A stretch of 58,961 nt of DNA from a bacterium (lineage in GTDB: Bacteria > AUK180): contig JAGLGN010000010.1 of the NCBI GenBank assembly GCA_023144005.1, positions 1 to 58,961 of the forward strand, written 5' to 3'. The notes beneath the pieces were generated by a model that was not told where the DNA came from, made no database searches, and saw nothing but the letters and a program-made list of their open reading frames with translations. Position 1 is the stretch's first letter. Every line of letters starts with the position of its first letter. Positions 15,911-29,300 of the stretch are shown here, in pieces. A program made the translations under genes and the position numbers.

Positions 15911-16987
15911 TTAAAGCCTTCCGCCCATGAGAAGAGCCATTATGGCCTTGTGGGCGTGAAGCCGGTTCTCGGCCTCATCAATAACAACAGATTTCGAGCC
16001 GTCAATAACTTCATCTGAAACTTCCTGACCGCGATCCGCTGGTAGGCAATGCATATAGACTGCATTCTGATCTGTAAGGTCCATCTGCTTTTGAGTTGTC
16101 ATCCAGCTCTTTGCAGCATTATTGAGTTTTTCCGCTTCATCGTGATTTTTTTGCTTAATGGTCTTTCCTGATTCATCGGTATATGTGAAGCACGGAACAG
16201 AGCCCCATGATTTCGGATAGACTACATCGGCACCTTTGAATCCCTCTTCAAAATCATTGGTGATCTTGAATGAACCCTTATACTGCTTAGAGAATTTCTT
16301 TGTAGCGGCGATCACATCAGGATCCAACTCAAAGCCTGCCGGATGCGCGAGAGTTACATTGGCACCCATTTTTGCAGCAGCCATGATGACACTCTGAGGC
16401 ACTGCTCTGGGTTTTTCAATAGAACCGGAATAGGCCCAGGACATAGTGATGTTCAGTCCCTTGAATCCGTCGAATTTCTCCTTGATGGTGATCATATCGG
16501 CAAGAGCCTGCGTAGGATGGTATTTATCACACTCCATGTTAATAATGGGATTATTCGAATATTCAGCAAATTCCTTGATCGTAGCATTGGCAAAGCCGTA
16601 GATCCACTGTGCGGGAGGACCATACATCCTGATAGAGAGGGCATCACCAACCCTGTCAAGCATCTCGGCAACATCTTTTATTCTTTCGGTCTTATAAGGA
16701 ATATCGTATCCCTTTCTTGCGGGCATATAAGTCTTGCCTGGGTCCAGCTCAACATAGTAGCCTCCAAGCTGCTGAATGCCGGCTGCAAATGTGCTTCTTG
16801 TTCTCAATGATTGATTAAAGAACATTGAAAAGAGCGTCTTTCCCTTAAGTATATAATTCGTATCCTCTCCCATCAGGAATTTTCTCTTGAGATAGAGAGC
16901 TACATCGATCATTGTTTCCCATTCTTCTTTCGTGTAGTCGAGCTCTGCATCGATCCAGTCTCGACCTCTAAATAAATTTGTTTTCAT
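15911..16987 (-). CDS. Knotted carbamoyltransferase, YgeW/AOTCase-like
   Basis: 358 aa. Similar to E. coli YgeW in the diagnostic stretch MSWAYSGSIEKPRAVPQSVI and in AHPAGFELDPDV, with FNQSLRTRSTFA, HPTQALADM and a canonical HCLPADRGQEVSDEV. The first gene of the operon, with a GGAGG site 5 nt before ATG. YgeW-type enzymes occur next to carbamate kinase in purine/ureide degradation clusters, which suggests a catabolic carbamoyl donor such as oxalurate-type or other ureido compounds; this is inference. Confidence 0.87.
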   Translation of the reverse strand: MKTNLFRGRDWIDAELDYTKEEWETMIDVALYLKRKFLMGEDTNYILKGKTLFSMFFNQSLRTRSTFAAGIQQLGGYYVELDPGKTYMPARKGYDIPYKTERIKDVAEMLDRVGDALSIRMYGPPAQWIYGFANATIKEFAEYSNNPIINMECDKYHPTQALADMITIKEKFDGFKGLNITMSWAYSGSIEKPRAVPQSVIMAAAKMGANVTLAHPAGFELDPDVIAATKKFSKQYKGSFKITNDFEEGFKGADVVYPKSWGSVPCFTYTDESGKTIKQKNHDEAEKLNNAAKSWMTTQKQMDLTDQNAVYMHCLPADRGQEVSDEVIDGSKSVVIDEAENRLHAHKAIMALLMGGRL

Positions 16988-17365
16988 ATAACCTCCGTTA
17001 CTATTTTTAAAACATTATTTTTTCTAAATGATACGGTCCGCAGTACAGCGGCCGTCAATCTGCTTTGATATAAACATCCTATAGTTGCTGAATTTTGACT
17101 TGTTTCGTGTTTCATATTTTCAAGGGTAATATTATAATAAAATAAGCAATAAAAATCAAGCGAAAATCAATAACCTCCGATATTTTCTGAAATAATTCTA
17201 ACATTAAACTCTAATTTGATAAGAAGCTTGACAGAAAGGTGCCGAATCCTTAAGGAATCACAACAAAATACGGAAGACACGGTGACTGCTTCTTACTTCA
17301 AGCCATGAATTGGATAATTCCAAGGAAGATCCGGGGGCGGCCGTTCTGAGCCGCCCCCGAAGGGA
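16988..17365. other. Intergenic region
   Basis: No gene seen. AT-rich DNA at 17090-17220 probably carries the promoter of the carbamoyltransferase operon (minus), but I cannot choose a single -35/-10 pair. It ends in a strong hairpin at 17332-17359. Confidence 0.6.
17332..17359 (-). terminator. GC-rich hairpin after the giant gene
   Basis: Perfect 10-bp stem CGGGGGCGGC / GCCGCCCCCG with an 8-nt loop, 6 nt past the stop of the 4422-aa gene. No T-run follows, so it may be a Rho-independent terminator without U-tract or an mRNA 3'-end stabiliser. Confidence 0.65.
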
Positions 17366-20300
17366 TCATTTGATCAATGCGAATTTACAGGTCACCGTTT
17401 CTTCAGCTCCCTTGAAGACGATAAGATATACGCCTGATGCATAATCTTCCAGTTTGGATTTTGAAAGATCATAACGGTCCGTATAACCCCCGCTGCCCAA
17501 TTGCGGACTCTGTGTATCATCGAAGTCAACAAGTGAAATATCAAGTAGCTCACCGGAAACGGAGTATATCAAGATCTCTTCGACCACCCACTTTGTTTCA
17601 AAGGAAAGCGGCGCTGTAAGATCAGCGGCATAATAAGGATTAGGATAGACCACGACATCGCCGAGATCATCAGAAACAACCGATGCCTTTGAGGCAATTG
17701 CGTAAATACCCAGTGAATATACCTCGGCGCTGACATAACCGCCTATGCTATCCAACTCTACTTTTGATGTGAGCTCTTCCCAATCGCCCATCACTTCATT
17801 GTAATAAAGGAGTTTCAATGAGGAGGGTAACCGGTCTTTCAGCTCTTCATTCATAAAGTGTATCGAAACCACCGCATTTAGCATGGCATCGTCATTGCCG
17901 GCCGATGAGAATTTTCTGGATTCGCCAATATATTCATAATTTCGCATGATCTCTGGAATATGTATCGGTGACTCGATGGTAAGCGAGCTCAGATATCCGA
18001 CATCCGTGATCTCCATCGATGAGAGCGAATAATCCTGGACCCGGAGTCCGGATTTTGTGAATCCCTGAGTGATCTGATGATTGATCACATTCAGAGAATA
18101 AATGCCCCCAGAGTCACGGCTTGTATAGATAAACTGATCACCGCCCGCGGGAGCCCATTTCATGAAGCCTTCATTGTAAGGATTCGCCTCAAGAACGGAT
18201 CCATCGGATTGCGAACCGTCCACGGCTTCGTAATAGGCATCAAAGTTAGCGGAAGCGAATTCAGCATCCGGATCGGTCCAGAAATCAACATTTGAGAATA
18301 CATTGTTCTGATCGATCACATATGAGACCTGAGTACCGTCAACCGAAATACTCGGAGACCAGCATGGCTCGGAATACCCCGATATGAGCTCAACATCTGA
18401 ATTGGCCCAGGAAGATACGGTATTGACCGCAGCGATATAAGATTGAATATTATCGATCACATAGATATCACTGTTCGTTACACCCTCACCCGCATGCCTT
18501 CTTACAAAGGTGATCGCCGTATTGTCCGGAGCCCATTTCGGCTGCATTAATTTATCTGAGACAGCATATGTGTCGGTATAAGTTCCCGAGGTCAACTCGG
18601 TGAGTTTGACAAGGCTGACATCAGTATTTCTTATAGTTACAGGGTTACATACCCACAACTCACCGGAAATAGAACATAGCAACATTTCCGTCCCTGAGGC
18701 TTGGTTCGACCAGCTTCCCCAATGCGGATCACACCATCTACCCCAATTGCTGGTAAATTCCGAAGCCGGTTCCATAAGGACAGAAGGTTCGCCCCCTGTA
18801 GTTGAGATCCTCCTGATCTGAGTATATCCGCCGCCGTCCGCTGTAAAGGCGAAGTACACGCCATTGGTAGAAAATGTGAACTGACCGGCATGCGAAACAT
18901 TATCCGCATCCACTGTAACCTGCATTGCACCCGTTCCATCACGGTTCTGCTTCCATATATTGGATTTACCCGTCAATATATTGTAAACGATATAAGCGAC
19001 CTCGGTTCCGTCCTTTGACCACTCAGGGAACAAAATCGGATTATCCCCTTCAAGAAGAGGAGTAGGCGCTATAAAGGTCGTCAATTTATGTGAATCGGTA
19101 ACAGGATGGAAGTATGCGTCCTGCATCGCTCCGATGATCTCAATGGTGTACTCAACGCCCGGGGTGAGCGACGCACAGTCAAAATAACCGCTAGTGATAT
19201 CGCCGCTGAATGTCAAGGCCGTCAAACTCACCTCATTGGCGGGAGTGGCGGTTTCATAAAGGAGGTATTTCGCGACATCGTCGGCGGTCGCCATGTCAAC
19301 TTCATGTGTAAAGGAGAATTCGATCCGTATCAATGACGGTGCCGTAGCATAGTAGAAGCCGAATGGGAAATTTGAAGTTCCAGGCGTACCATAGGATGAA
19401 TCCGGCGGATTCCACTGTGTGGTCTCATTGCCCCATGAGCTTTGCTCATCGGAACAGGCCATGAGATCTTCCTTGGTTATGGAATAGCCCTGATCGAACC
19501 ATGCAGAAGTGTAGATCAGCATGTCGATAGTATCGCCGGTCGCGTCCTTCAGAATCACTTCATCTCCGGTATTACCCAAAGCGAAAGCACCCGGGCCGCC
19601 TGAGGCTCTATTATAAACGAAATCAACTTCTACATAATCATTCAAGATCAGATTATCCGTAGCACCCAGGACCAGATAGTCATAGGCGGGAACCGACGGA
19701 CACCCCGCGGGGATCGTATAAGTATCGATGCCGGTGTCAGATAAGCTCCATCCCACTATGGAGATAGGGCTGTCCGTAGGATTGTAAAGCTCTATCCACT
19801 CACCTTCTTCATTGGTGATCTCCGCACGCGGATATATCATGATCTCACTGATCATTACGGTGTCGCCTTTAGGCAGACACTCTTCCGGGATCGCGAACTT
19901 CTCATTCGAATATGGACTCTCAAATGGGTCCTTATCCGTATCGTAACTGGTCACCACATAATAATATGTGACTCCGTTAATAAGGCCGCTGTCAGAATAT
20001 TGAGAAACCACAGTGGTCGTCACCTCTGAATACGGGCCGCCTGACTCGGTAGAATTGTAGATGACATAATGATCTACATCGGCAACATCGGACCAGTCGA
20101 TAAAGACATAGTTATTCCCGCCCACACAAGTAATAAGAAGAGGGGTAATGGGGGGATTCGGCATGTAAACAGCGGCTTCGTCCGTGCCTTCTGTTTCCAG
20201 AACATTACAATTATAAGTAGCTATCATATAATAATTGGTATCGCCTTTAATGACTGAGTAATCATCGTATGCAAGTGTCTGAAGATCCGTTTCGATAAGC

Positions 20301-23300
20301 GTTGAAGCATCTATTGTGAAAGGTGTTTCCGTTGAACGGTACACCGAATAGAAGATCCGGTCAGGATTCTCCGCATCTATGGCAGCGTCCCAGCTAACCG
20401 AGATATGGGCCCCATTCTCGATTCCGGCAACATTTGAGATCCCGGACACCGCCCAATCGGGAGCTGTTACATCACTGTAATTACAAAGATCATTGCTTTC
20501 ATTCCAGGTGGTTTCCTGCTCGGTAAATCCGGCGGAAGCCCAATCATAACCGTTATTAGTGCCGCCTGTGCCGTTGGGAAGCCGCTGCGCGGTATTTCCC
20601 GCGGTAAATGTATGGCCGAAATCAGAGGCCTGATCGACCCTGATCCCCGATGCGTCATAAAGATAGACATTATCCCCTGAGATCACGACATCAGCCATGG
20701 GGGTTCCGGCATCTCTTGTAAATACAAGATAACTGTCAGCGGTAACCGTTCCGGAAAGAGTCCCTATACCTCCGACCGAATCATCGGCGTCGGTAAAGAG
20801 CCATCCGGTAACATCAATATCACCGCCGGTGGGGTTATAGAGTTCCAGAACATTTGTATCGGATCCCGCATCCTTCATATATTCGTTAATAACAACGGAA
20901 GTTCCAAGAGAAACCGCCGGAGCGTCATTGACACTGCCGAAAGTAGGTGTAATATCCCTGTTCCAATCATCCGCATCACTGCCTGTTGTAGCAATTCTTG
21001 CTGTTGAATAACCGGTATAAGCGATAGGAGCGCCGCCCTCAACACCGTATGCGACCTGATCGATCGTAGTCACGCCTATCGTCATCACAATGGTATTTCC
21101 GAGATTTGACAGCCCTATATTATCAGGGAAGAAGGTAAGGTATTCACCGGGTTCGATATACGATCTTCCGGTAACTACATCGACCTCGTCCACGCCTGTA
21201 TATGATTCAATATCCACGGAGCAGAGATTGAATGTGTCAATACCCGATGTATTGTAGAGCTCAATGCGCTCTGTGCCTTTGGCTGAGAACTCATTGATAA
21301 GTATATCACCAAACCCGGGATCAGAGAACTTGGAGGTAGGCGTACCGGATATCTCAACTGTATTTGTATCCTCATTGCCCCTGGAATCTTCAGCCCTCAC
21401 AACGAAATAATACTGAGTGCCGTTCTCCAGGCCGGTAACCAGATAACTCAGAGAAGAAGTTGAATATGAAAGAGATGAGAAGTTCTGACCGGCTGACGCG
21501 GTAGACATATACACATTGTAAACGATCGGCGTCGAAGTATCGGTCGCCGTATTCCATGCCAGCTCAAGTTCGCCGCCCAATTGCGTATCGGTCACGCTCT
21601 GTATCCCCGCGAAAACAGGAGGAGTAAGATCCGGTGGACCGGTGGTATCATTGTAAAGCTCCACAAACTCATATTCGTATGAGGAAGCGTCGGAATATTC
21701 ATTCACTATAACGCCGGCATTGGAAGAAGCGCCGACCCCGCTTCCCGGCGTCGCGGAAGTAGATGCGCTCATCGTCCAGCTCGTGGTGTCTCCCGCCGGA
21801 TCACCCGGATTTGTCCTTTCCACGGTATTATTGGAACTCAGGATCAGTGATGAAGGTCCATCCTGGGAAACATCACTATCATCCAGAAGTTCGAAATACT
21901 CATCTCCGTTGATAAGAGGCATTTGATCGGAAGAGTTCACATAGATCACATCTGAAGCGAGTGTCACTCCCCAGAAGGTCTCAAATGCTGACTTGTCCGC
22001 ATTTCTACCGACAACAAGGTATCCGCCTTCCGGTATGATAATACCATTGGGAATAGTGTATGTATTAGTAGAACTGTACTGAACGATCTTCCATCCCGAA
22101 ACATCTATATCATTCTGTGACGGGACATCAGGAACAGCGGAAAGCTGATTGGAGTTAGCGCTGACCGCGGGATATTTCTCCGCGTCATAATTGACAACGA
22201 CATAATAGTATGTAGTGCCATTGGTCAATCCGGTCTGTTCATAGGAATTAACGGTTGTGGAAGTGATAAGTGTATAAGGGCCGCCGTCAAATGTAGAATA
22301 GTAAACCCTGTACTCATCAGATCCGGTAACCGAAGACCAGGTCAATCCCACTAAGGTATCGCCGCCATTGGCAGTAAGTAATGTAGGCGACTGGGCAGGA
22401 TCGGTAGGAATACCGAAATCCTCATCTGAATTTGAAGTTTGAAGAGCGGCACAGTTATAGGCTTGAACGATATAATAATAAGTGGTACCGTTCGTCAGTC
22501 CAGTATCATTGTATGTCAATGTCGAAATATTTGTATCTATCAGCGTAGTCGCATCGACCGTAAATCCGGTTTCGGTGCTTCTATACAAGGCATACTTGAT
22601 ATAATCGCCATTCTCCGTATCCGTAGCGGCATCCCAGGTTATATCCAGTGTTCCACCGCTTTGAGCGTCGGTCACCGCGATATTAGAACCGGAAGCCCAT
22701 ACGGGAGCGGTTACATCGCCGGTATCGCATCCTGCGCCGCAATCCATCGTATGCGCACCCAAATATGAAACCGTATCTATGGCATAGGCATCCCATTCCC
22801 CTGCCGGATCGAAGGCATCACTGCCGTTTGCATCGCCGGCAGTAATAGAGCTCTTTCTCACCAATGTATGATTTACTGTGGTCGTCGGCTCAGTGCCCCA
22901 GAAACTTCCCGGATCGGTACCGATCTGTCCGATAACATCAACATAAGTCGATGTGCTTATCTTATAAAGCGCCATAGCATCATCGCCATTGAAACCGCAG
23001 GCATTATTTACAATACCGGCATACAGCGTTGCAGCTGAATTCATATAAACGATCGTCTGGCCGTCCGCTAAACTTCCTGATAAAGAGACATCGCTTGTAG
23101 GAGTGGATGCGCCGTTAGCAAAGAGCTGCAATTTGTACCCTGAAAGATCAATTGAATTCCCGGTACCATTATATACTTCAATGTACTTTTCACTGGCCGA
23201 GCCTTCAATGTACTCGGATATTATAAGATCAGTAGCGCAGCCGCCCACCGCTTCGGGGGTTATCGCGACCGCCTCATCGGAAGAGGTCATGGCAAGAGGA

Positions 23301-26300
23301 ACACAGTTTTTCGCGACGACCTTGTAATAATATGTACTTGCCGAAGAAAGCGTTGAATCCGTATAGAGGATCACTGAAAGATCCGACACTACCAGGGTAG
23401 CTGTTGCAGTATCTACGGGCGAAGTATCGCTTCTATAAAGGTCATAAGTGATATCCGCATTCTCAGCGTCCGTGGCTGCATCCCAGGACAGGTCTGCTGT
23501 AGTAGCTGTAGAATCGTCAACGGTGATATTGGAAACACCGCTGGATGCCCAATCCGGAGAAGTGGTATCCCCTGTATCGCATCCCGCAGCAACGATATCC
23601 GCTGCATTTCTGGGATTCAATCTATAGCGGTCGTATCCGTAAAGGACAATACCTGTGACCGAAGAATACTCATCACCGGATGACATTGAAACATTGTAGA
23701 AGGTATCGTCCACATCCAATTCATTGGTTCCCGATTGATCCTTGATCCTCCAATTTCCGTTCGCGTCCGTAGAAGAGCTCACAACAACATTGTAGAAGGT
23801 CATCAAGACACCCTCATAGGGCTCCTGTGAAGCAGAACATGTAACACCGGGCAAGGTGCCGCCGAAATTCTCCACAGTATCCGTGGCTGCGGCGTGAGGT
23901 GTATTCCCTGTCGTATTTACCGAATATGAGGTTACGGAAATTAATTCGGTTAAGCCGAAATACTCATCAACGGTTCCCGTAACGGTGATCGAATCACCAA
24001 TTGACGGACTATTTGTAGCATCGTATATAAGAACACCATACCATCCTCCGGCAGCCTCTTCGATAACATAATTACCGGTAGCCGATGCGGAGACAATACC
24101 GGAAAGTGTTACTACCTGGCCGTCGTAGGGAGAATCATAACATCCCGTGCCGACGCTGGCTGTATATTGAACATCATAAATGGTGACTGCACCCAGAGGA
24201 ACATCTGCCTGAACCTCGTCAGAAGCGGTCATCTCAAGAGGAACACAGTTCTTTGCGACAACCTTATAATAGTAAGTGGTGCCGGCAGAAACCGTATTGT
24301 CAGTATATGTGTCTGCTGTAGCGTTGGAAGAAACTAGAGTCGCCGTGGATGTATCCACAGGCGTGGTCTCGCTTCTGTAAAGGTCATATTTTACAGCTTC
24401 GGTGGTATTCTCCGAATCTGTGGCAACATCCCAGGCAAGAGCAACGCTGGATGTCGTGGAATTGGTAACAGCGATATTCGAGATACCGGATGATGCCCAA
24501 TCCGGGGGAGTGGTGTCCCCGGTATCACAAGTACTACTGCCGCCGGCGGCATCATAGTATATCTCGACAAATTCATTCGCAAATGCCTCCGCGTCCGAAT
24601 ATTCGTTGATAACAACGCCTGCGGAAGAGGGTGTACCGACACCGGAACCCGGTGTTGCATTAGTCCTTGCGGAAGCTGTCCAGGAACCTGCCAAGGTGCC
24701 GTCGTCGCCGGGATTGTTCCTCTCCGCGGTCTGGCCGCTCGTGAGTACAAGGCCGGTTATGCCGTCGATCAGGGTCGAGGTATCATCCTCTAATTTATAT
24801 GTTTCACCGCCATTGATCTGCGGGCATACATTTGCTGAATTCAGATATACCGCATTGGCAGGCAATGAAACTCCCCATGCGGTTTCAAATGCGGCCTGCG
24901 TGGCATCACGACCCACGATAAGGTATCCGCCCGCTTGGATCTTGGTGTCTGCAGGGAAGGTATAATTAGCGCCATTATCGATCTGAGTTATTTTCCAGCC
25001 GGAAACATCGATCTCCGGAGGAGTCCCTATAGTGATCTGGAAAGTATCGGTCTCTGAATAGGGTCCGTCCGCTGAAATATTCAAGGTAAAAGTAATAATA
25101 GTTCCCACGGGACATCCCGCGTCAACAGAAAATGCATATGCTGTTGAGCAAGTGGAAGTACCGCCGGAGGTAATATCGGGATAATTTGATGAGTTGCCGG
25201 TAATAGTAATGTAAGTGCTTCCCGTTGAAAGAGTGGCGGAAACATTCGTTGCCGTACTGGTACCGCTGTTTCCAAGGTCAACAGACATCGAAACCGACTC
25301 ACCGGGATCAGCAACACCGTCAGAATTACCCGATGAATCATCTATGACATTGGAAGAATAAGACAGGGCGACAGGATCTGAAAGGACCAGGCCCTGAATG
25401 AACTCGTCCCAATTATTCGACGGCGCGATCAAAGTGGAATCATAGTAGTCGTCATAATCCGAAGTGGAGTATGGATAATAGATACCTACGCCATAACAGT
25501 CATATCCCGTTTCCGCGAAATTATTGGTCACGGCGCTGTTAATAACGGATCTCACATTTACCGCTTCATCCTTGACCGATTGCGGGATCGCCGCAGCCTC
25601 AAGATTAAGGCATAGATTATAGAGGTCTATCTGATCATCATAAGGAATTGAAGAATCAAGCTCAAAAGTAGCTCCTCTTGCTGATAATATCTGGGCGGAA
25701 TATGAGTTCAATGCGTATCTCAGCTCGACCGCCAAATCATTTATAGCAGAGGTAAGTGTATCTGACCATGCCAGATCAACAGAGGACTGAGTATCTCCAT
25801 TAGATCCGCCTTCACCGTCAGCATAGGCATCGACAACAGCATTTGAAAGCTGAAGCGGAGTAAGATTCCCATTGGCTACAGCGAGGTCATTCAGGAAAAT
25901 GTCATACGACCATCCCTCAAGCCACTCGGACATCTCAGAGGCGACCATATAATCAAAATACGGGGCGGATTCCGCATTATTCTCCCACATCTGGTCAAGA
26001 CATACATCGTATCCGACTATGTCGAGTTTAGCTCCATAATAAGAGTAAATGTCACTGAATGCGGATCCCATTTCACCAAGAACGCCCGGGGTACCTGAAG
26101 TGAAGTAGATATAATCGCCGCTGGTATCATCGGAAGAAGCGCCCTTATATGAAGCGAGGTTATCAGAGACATTCCTCCAGCCGTCGCCATGATCCCAGAT
26201 CACGAGCATATAATGCTGCGCGGGATAATTATCATAAACCCACTCGGCAAAATCAACCAATGTCTGGCCGTCACCCATATTGGCTTCGCCTATATCGGAT

Positions 26301-29300
26301 ACGGCATTGGCGGCATCTGGGGTCATTCCATTAGTAATATAGAATCTCTTGGTACTTGTCCAGTCGCCATAAGCGGTGCTATACCCGGAGATCCTGTCCA
26401 TCTGGACAACAATATTTATATTCGCGTCAGAACCGACAGAAGACATTTCAAGGAAATCGTCCAGGCCGTCTGCCTCGAGATTATTATCGCAATTAAGAAA
26501 TACTGCGATCGTCCAATCCTTTCCTGAAAGAGTGGGAGTCCCGGAATCTTCGTCGGTATTAGTGGTCTGCAGGCCTGCGCAATTATACGCCTGCACGGTA
26601 TAAAAATACTCAAGGCCATTCGTTAATCCGGAATCATCATATGAAGTTGTGGTAAGCCCGGTATCGATCAAGGTGCCGGCACCGGGAGTAAAATCTGCTG
26701 TTAAAGAACGGTATATTGCGTACAAAACAGGATTTTCAGGATCGGTGGCTGTATTCCATGTGATCTGGAGAGCGCCGCCGGTACCCGGGTCGGTAACAGC
26801 TATCAGAGAATCGCCGCCGCCGAAAACAGGAGCGCTGACATCACCCATATCACAAGTGGCCGCAACTATGTCGGATGCATCTCTGGGATTCAGTCTGTAA
26901 CGGTCATATTCGTAAAGTATGACACCGGTAACCGAATCAAGCTGCTCGCCGAGTGTCATGGAAGCGGAATAAAATCTATCGTCAACATCCAATTCATTGG
27001 TGCCCGATTGGTCTTTAATTCTCCAGCGGCCGCTGGCATCAGTCGAAGAGCTGACCTCTACATCATAGAAAGTCACCAAAACACCTTCATAGGTCTCCTG
27101 GGTCGCACCGCAGGAAATACCCGGAAGTGCGCCGCCATACGCCTCAACGGTCAATGTCGAAGCGCTATCTACTGTATTACCCGTAGAATTGACCGTATAA
27201 GAAGTGATCGTTGTCATTTCGGTCAGGCCGAAATATTCATCCACTGTACCGGTAATGGTAACCGAATCTCCCCTCGTGGGAGTATTTACTGAATCATATA
27301 CCAGGACACCGTGCCATGATCCGGAAGCTTCTTCAAGTATATATCTACTGGTCCCTGTTGCGGAAACAATACCCGAAATGGTCACGACTTGTCCAAGATA
27401 TGCGGAATCATAACATTCTGTGCCGATGCTGGCGGTGTATTGCACATCATAGATCGTAAGAGACGAGGGAGTCGGCACCGTTACGCCGATCTCATCCGTT
27501 GCTGTCTTTTCAAGCGGCACACAATTCTTCGCAACTACCTTGTAATAATAGGTGGTGCCTGAAGAAACCGTATTGTCGGTATATGTGAGCGCTGTACCGT
27601 CGGAAGAAACAAGCGTAGCTGTGGATGTATCCACAGGTGAGCTCTCGCTTCTGTAAAGGTCATATTTTATCGCTTCTGTCGTATTCTCTGAATCTGCGGC
27701 AATATCCCAGGCAAGAGCAACGCTGGATGTAGTGGAATTGGTAACAGCGATATTTGATATGCCGGATGATGCCCAATCGGGCGGCGTGGTGTCCCCTGTA
27801 TCACAGGAGCCGCTGCCGCCGGAGGAGTCATAATAAAGCTCGATAAATGCGAGAGTGTAACTGGCGGCCTGATCAGCATACTCATTTATCACAAGGCCCG
27901 CGTCCGATGCGGTTCCAGCTCCTGCACCCGGTGTCGGAGAAGCGTCAATACTTGTCCAGCTGCCGATCAGAGAAGCATCGTCACCGGGATTATTCCTTGT
28001 AACAGTAAAGGGATCCGCGCCGAAATTATTATAAGTGGTCTCGATACTGGCTGCACCATCGGTCAATTCATAATATTCGTCGCCGTTGATAACGGGGAAT
28101 CCGTTGCCGCCGATAACGTCAAATCCGTTAAAATAAATCGTGCCGGCGGGCAAAGACCCGTATTCCGCCTCGAACTCGGCTTGAGTTGCCTGACGGGCAA
28201 TAACAACATATCCGCCCGGATCAATAGAGGTGGATGCTGGAAATGTAAATGTCGCGTCTGCGGCATACTGTATGATCTGATAACCGGAAATATCAAGAGG
28301 CGTCCCGCTGCCGCCGGAAGCGGTAGGGGTCGCGGATAATTCATTTGAGTAATTACTTAGAGCAGGCAATTTTGCCGTATCATAATTCTTCACCGTATAA
28401 TAATAGGTCGTTCCGTTGACCAATCCGGTATGCGTATATGTGGTCAAGGTCGTGGTATCAATATAAGTATAGGGTTCGCCTGTGGTCGTTGAATAATACA
28501 CTCTATACTCATCGGAGCCGGTTACGGCAGACCAGGAAAGGGCAACTTCACCGTCGGACGCATTGGCACTTGACAAGGTTGGCGCTGATGCCGGATCGGT
28601 AGGTATGCCGATTCCCTCATCGGTATTTGTGGATTGAACAGGGACGCAATTGTATGTCTGAACCGTATAGTAATAAGTCGTGCCTAAGGTAAGTCCGGTG
28701 TCAGTATATGAGGTTGAGGCGCCTGTATTGATAAGCGTTCCCGCACCGGGGGTAAAATTCGGAGTAAGGGATCTGTATAAAGCATATTCCACACTGGCTG
28801 GATTCTCAGAATCATTCGCAAGATTCCAGGATACCTGAAGAACGGTGCCGTTTTCCTGATCCGCCACCGATATTCCTGAAGTTCCTCCGGAAAATACCGG
28901 AGCAGTAGTATCACCGCTATTGCATGAACCGCCTGCGGGAGCGTCATAATAAAGCTCAATATAAGCAAGTGTATAGCTGCTGCCTTGATCGGCATACTCG
29001 TTTATCACAAGACCCGCATCCGATGTGGTTCCCACTCCGGCGCCCGGGGTCGGCGCGGCGTCAATGCTTGTCCAGCTGCCGATCAGAGAGGCATCATCAC
29101 CGGGATTGTTCCTTGAAACAGTAAAGGGATCCGCGCCGAAATTATTATAAGTGGTCTCGATACTGGCTGCGCCATCGGTCAATTCATAATATTCATCACC
29201 GTTGATGACAGGGAAGCCGTTACCGCCGATAACATCGAATCCGTTAAAATACATCGTGCCGGCGGGTAATGCTCCATACTCGGTCTCAAACTCCGCCAAG

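Noticed and set aside
24391-24965. Long open frames opposite or out of frame within the giant gene
   Set aside because: They are shadows caused by biased codon use in the repeated modules of the 4422-residue protein.
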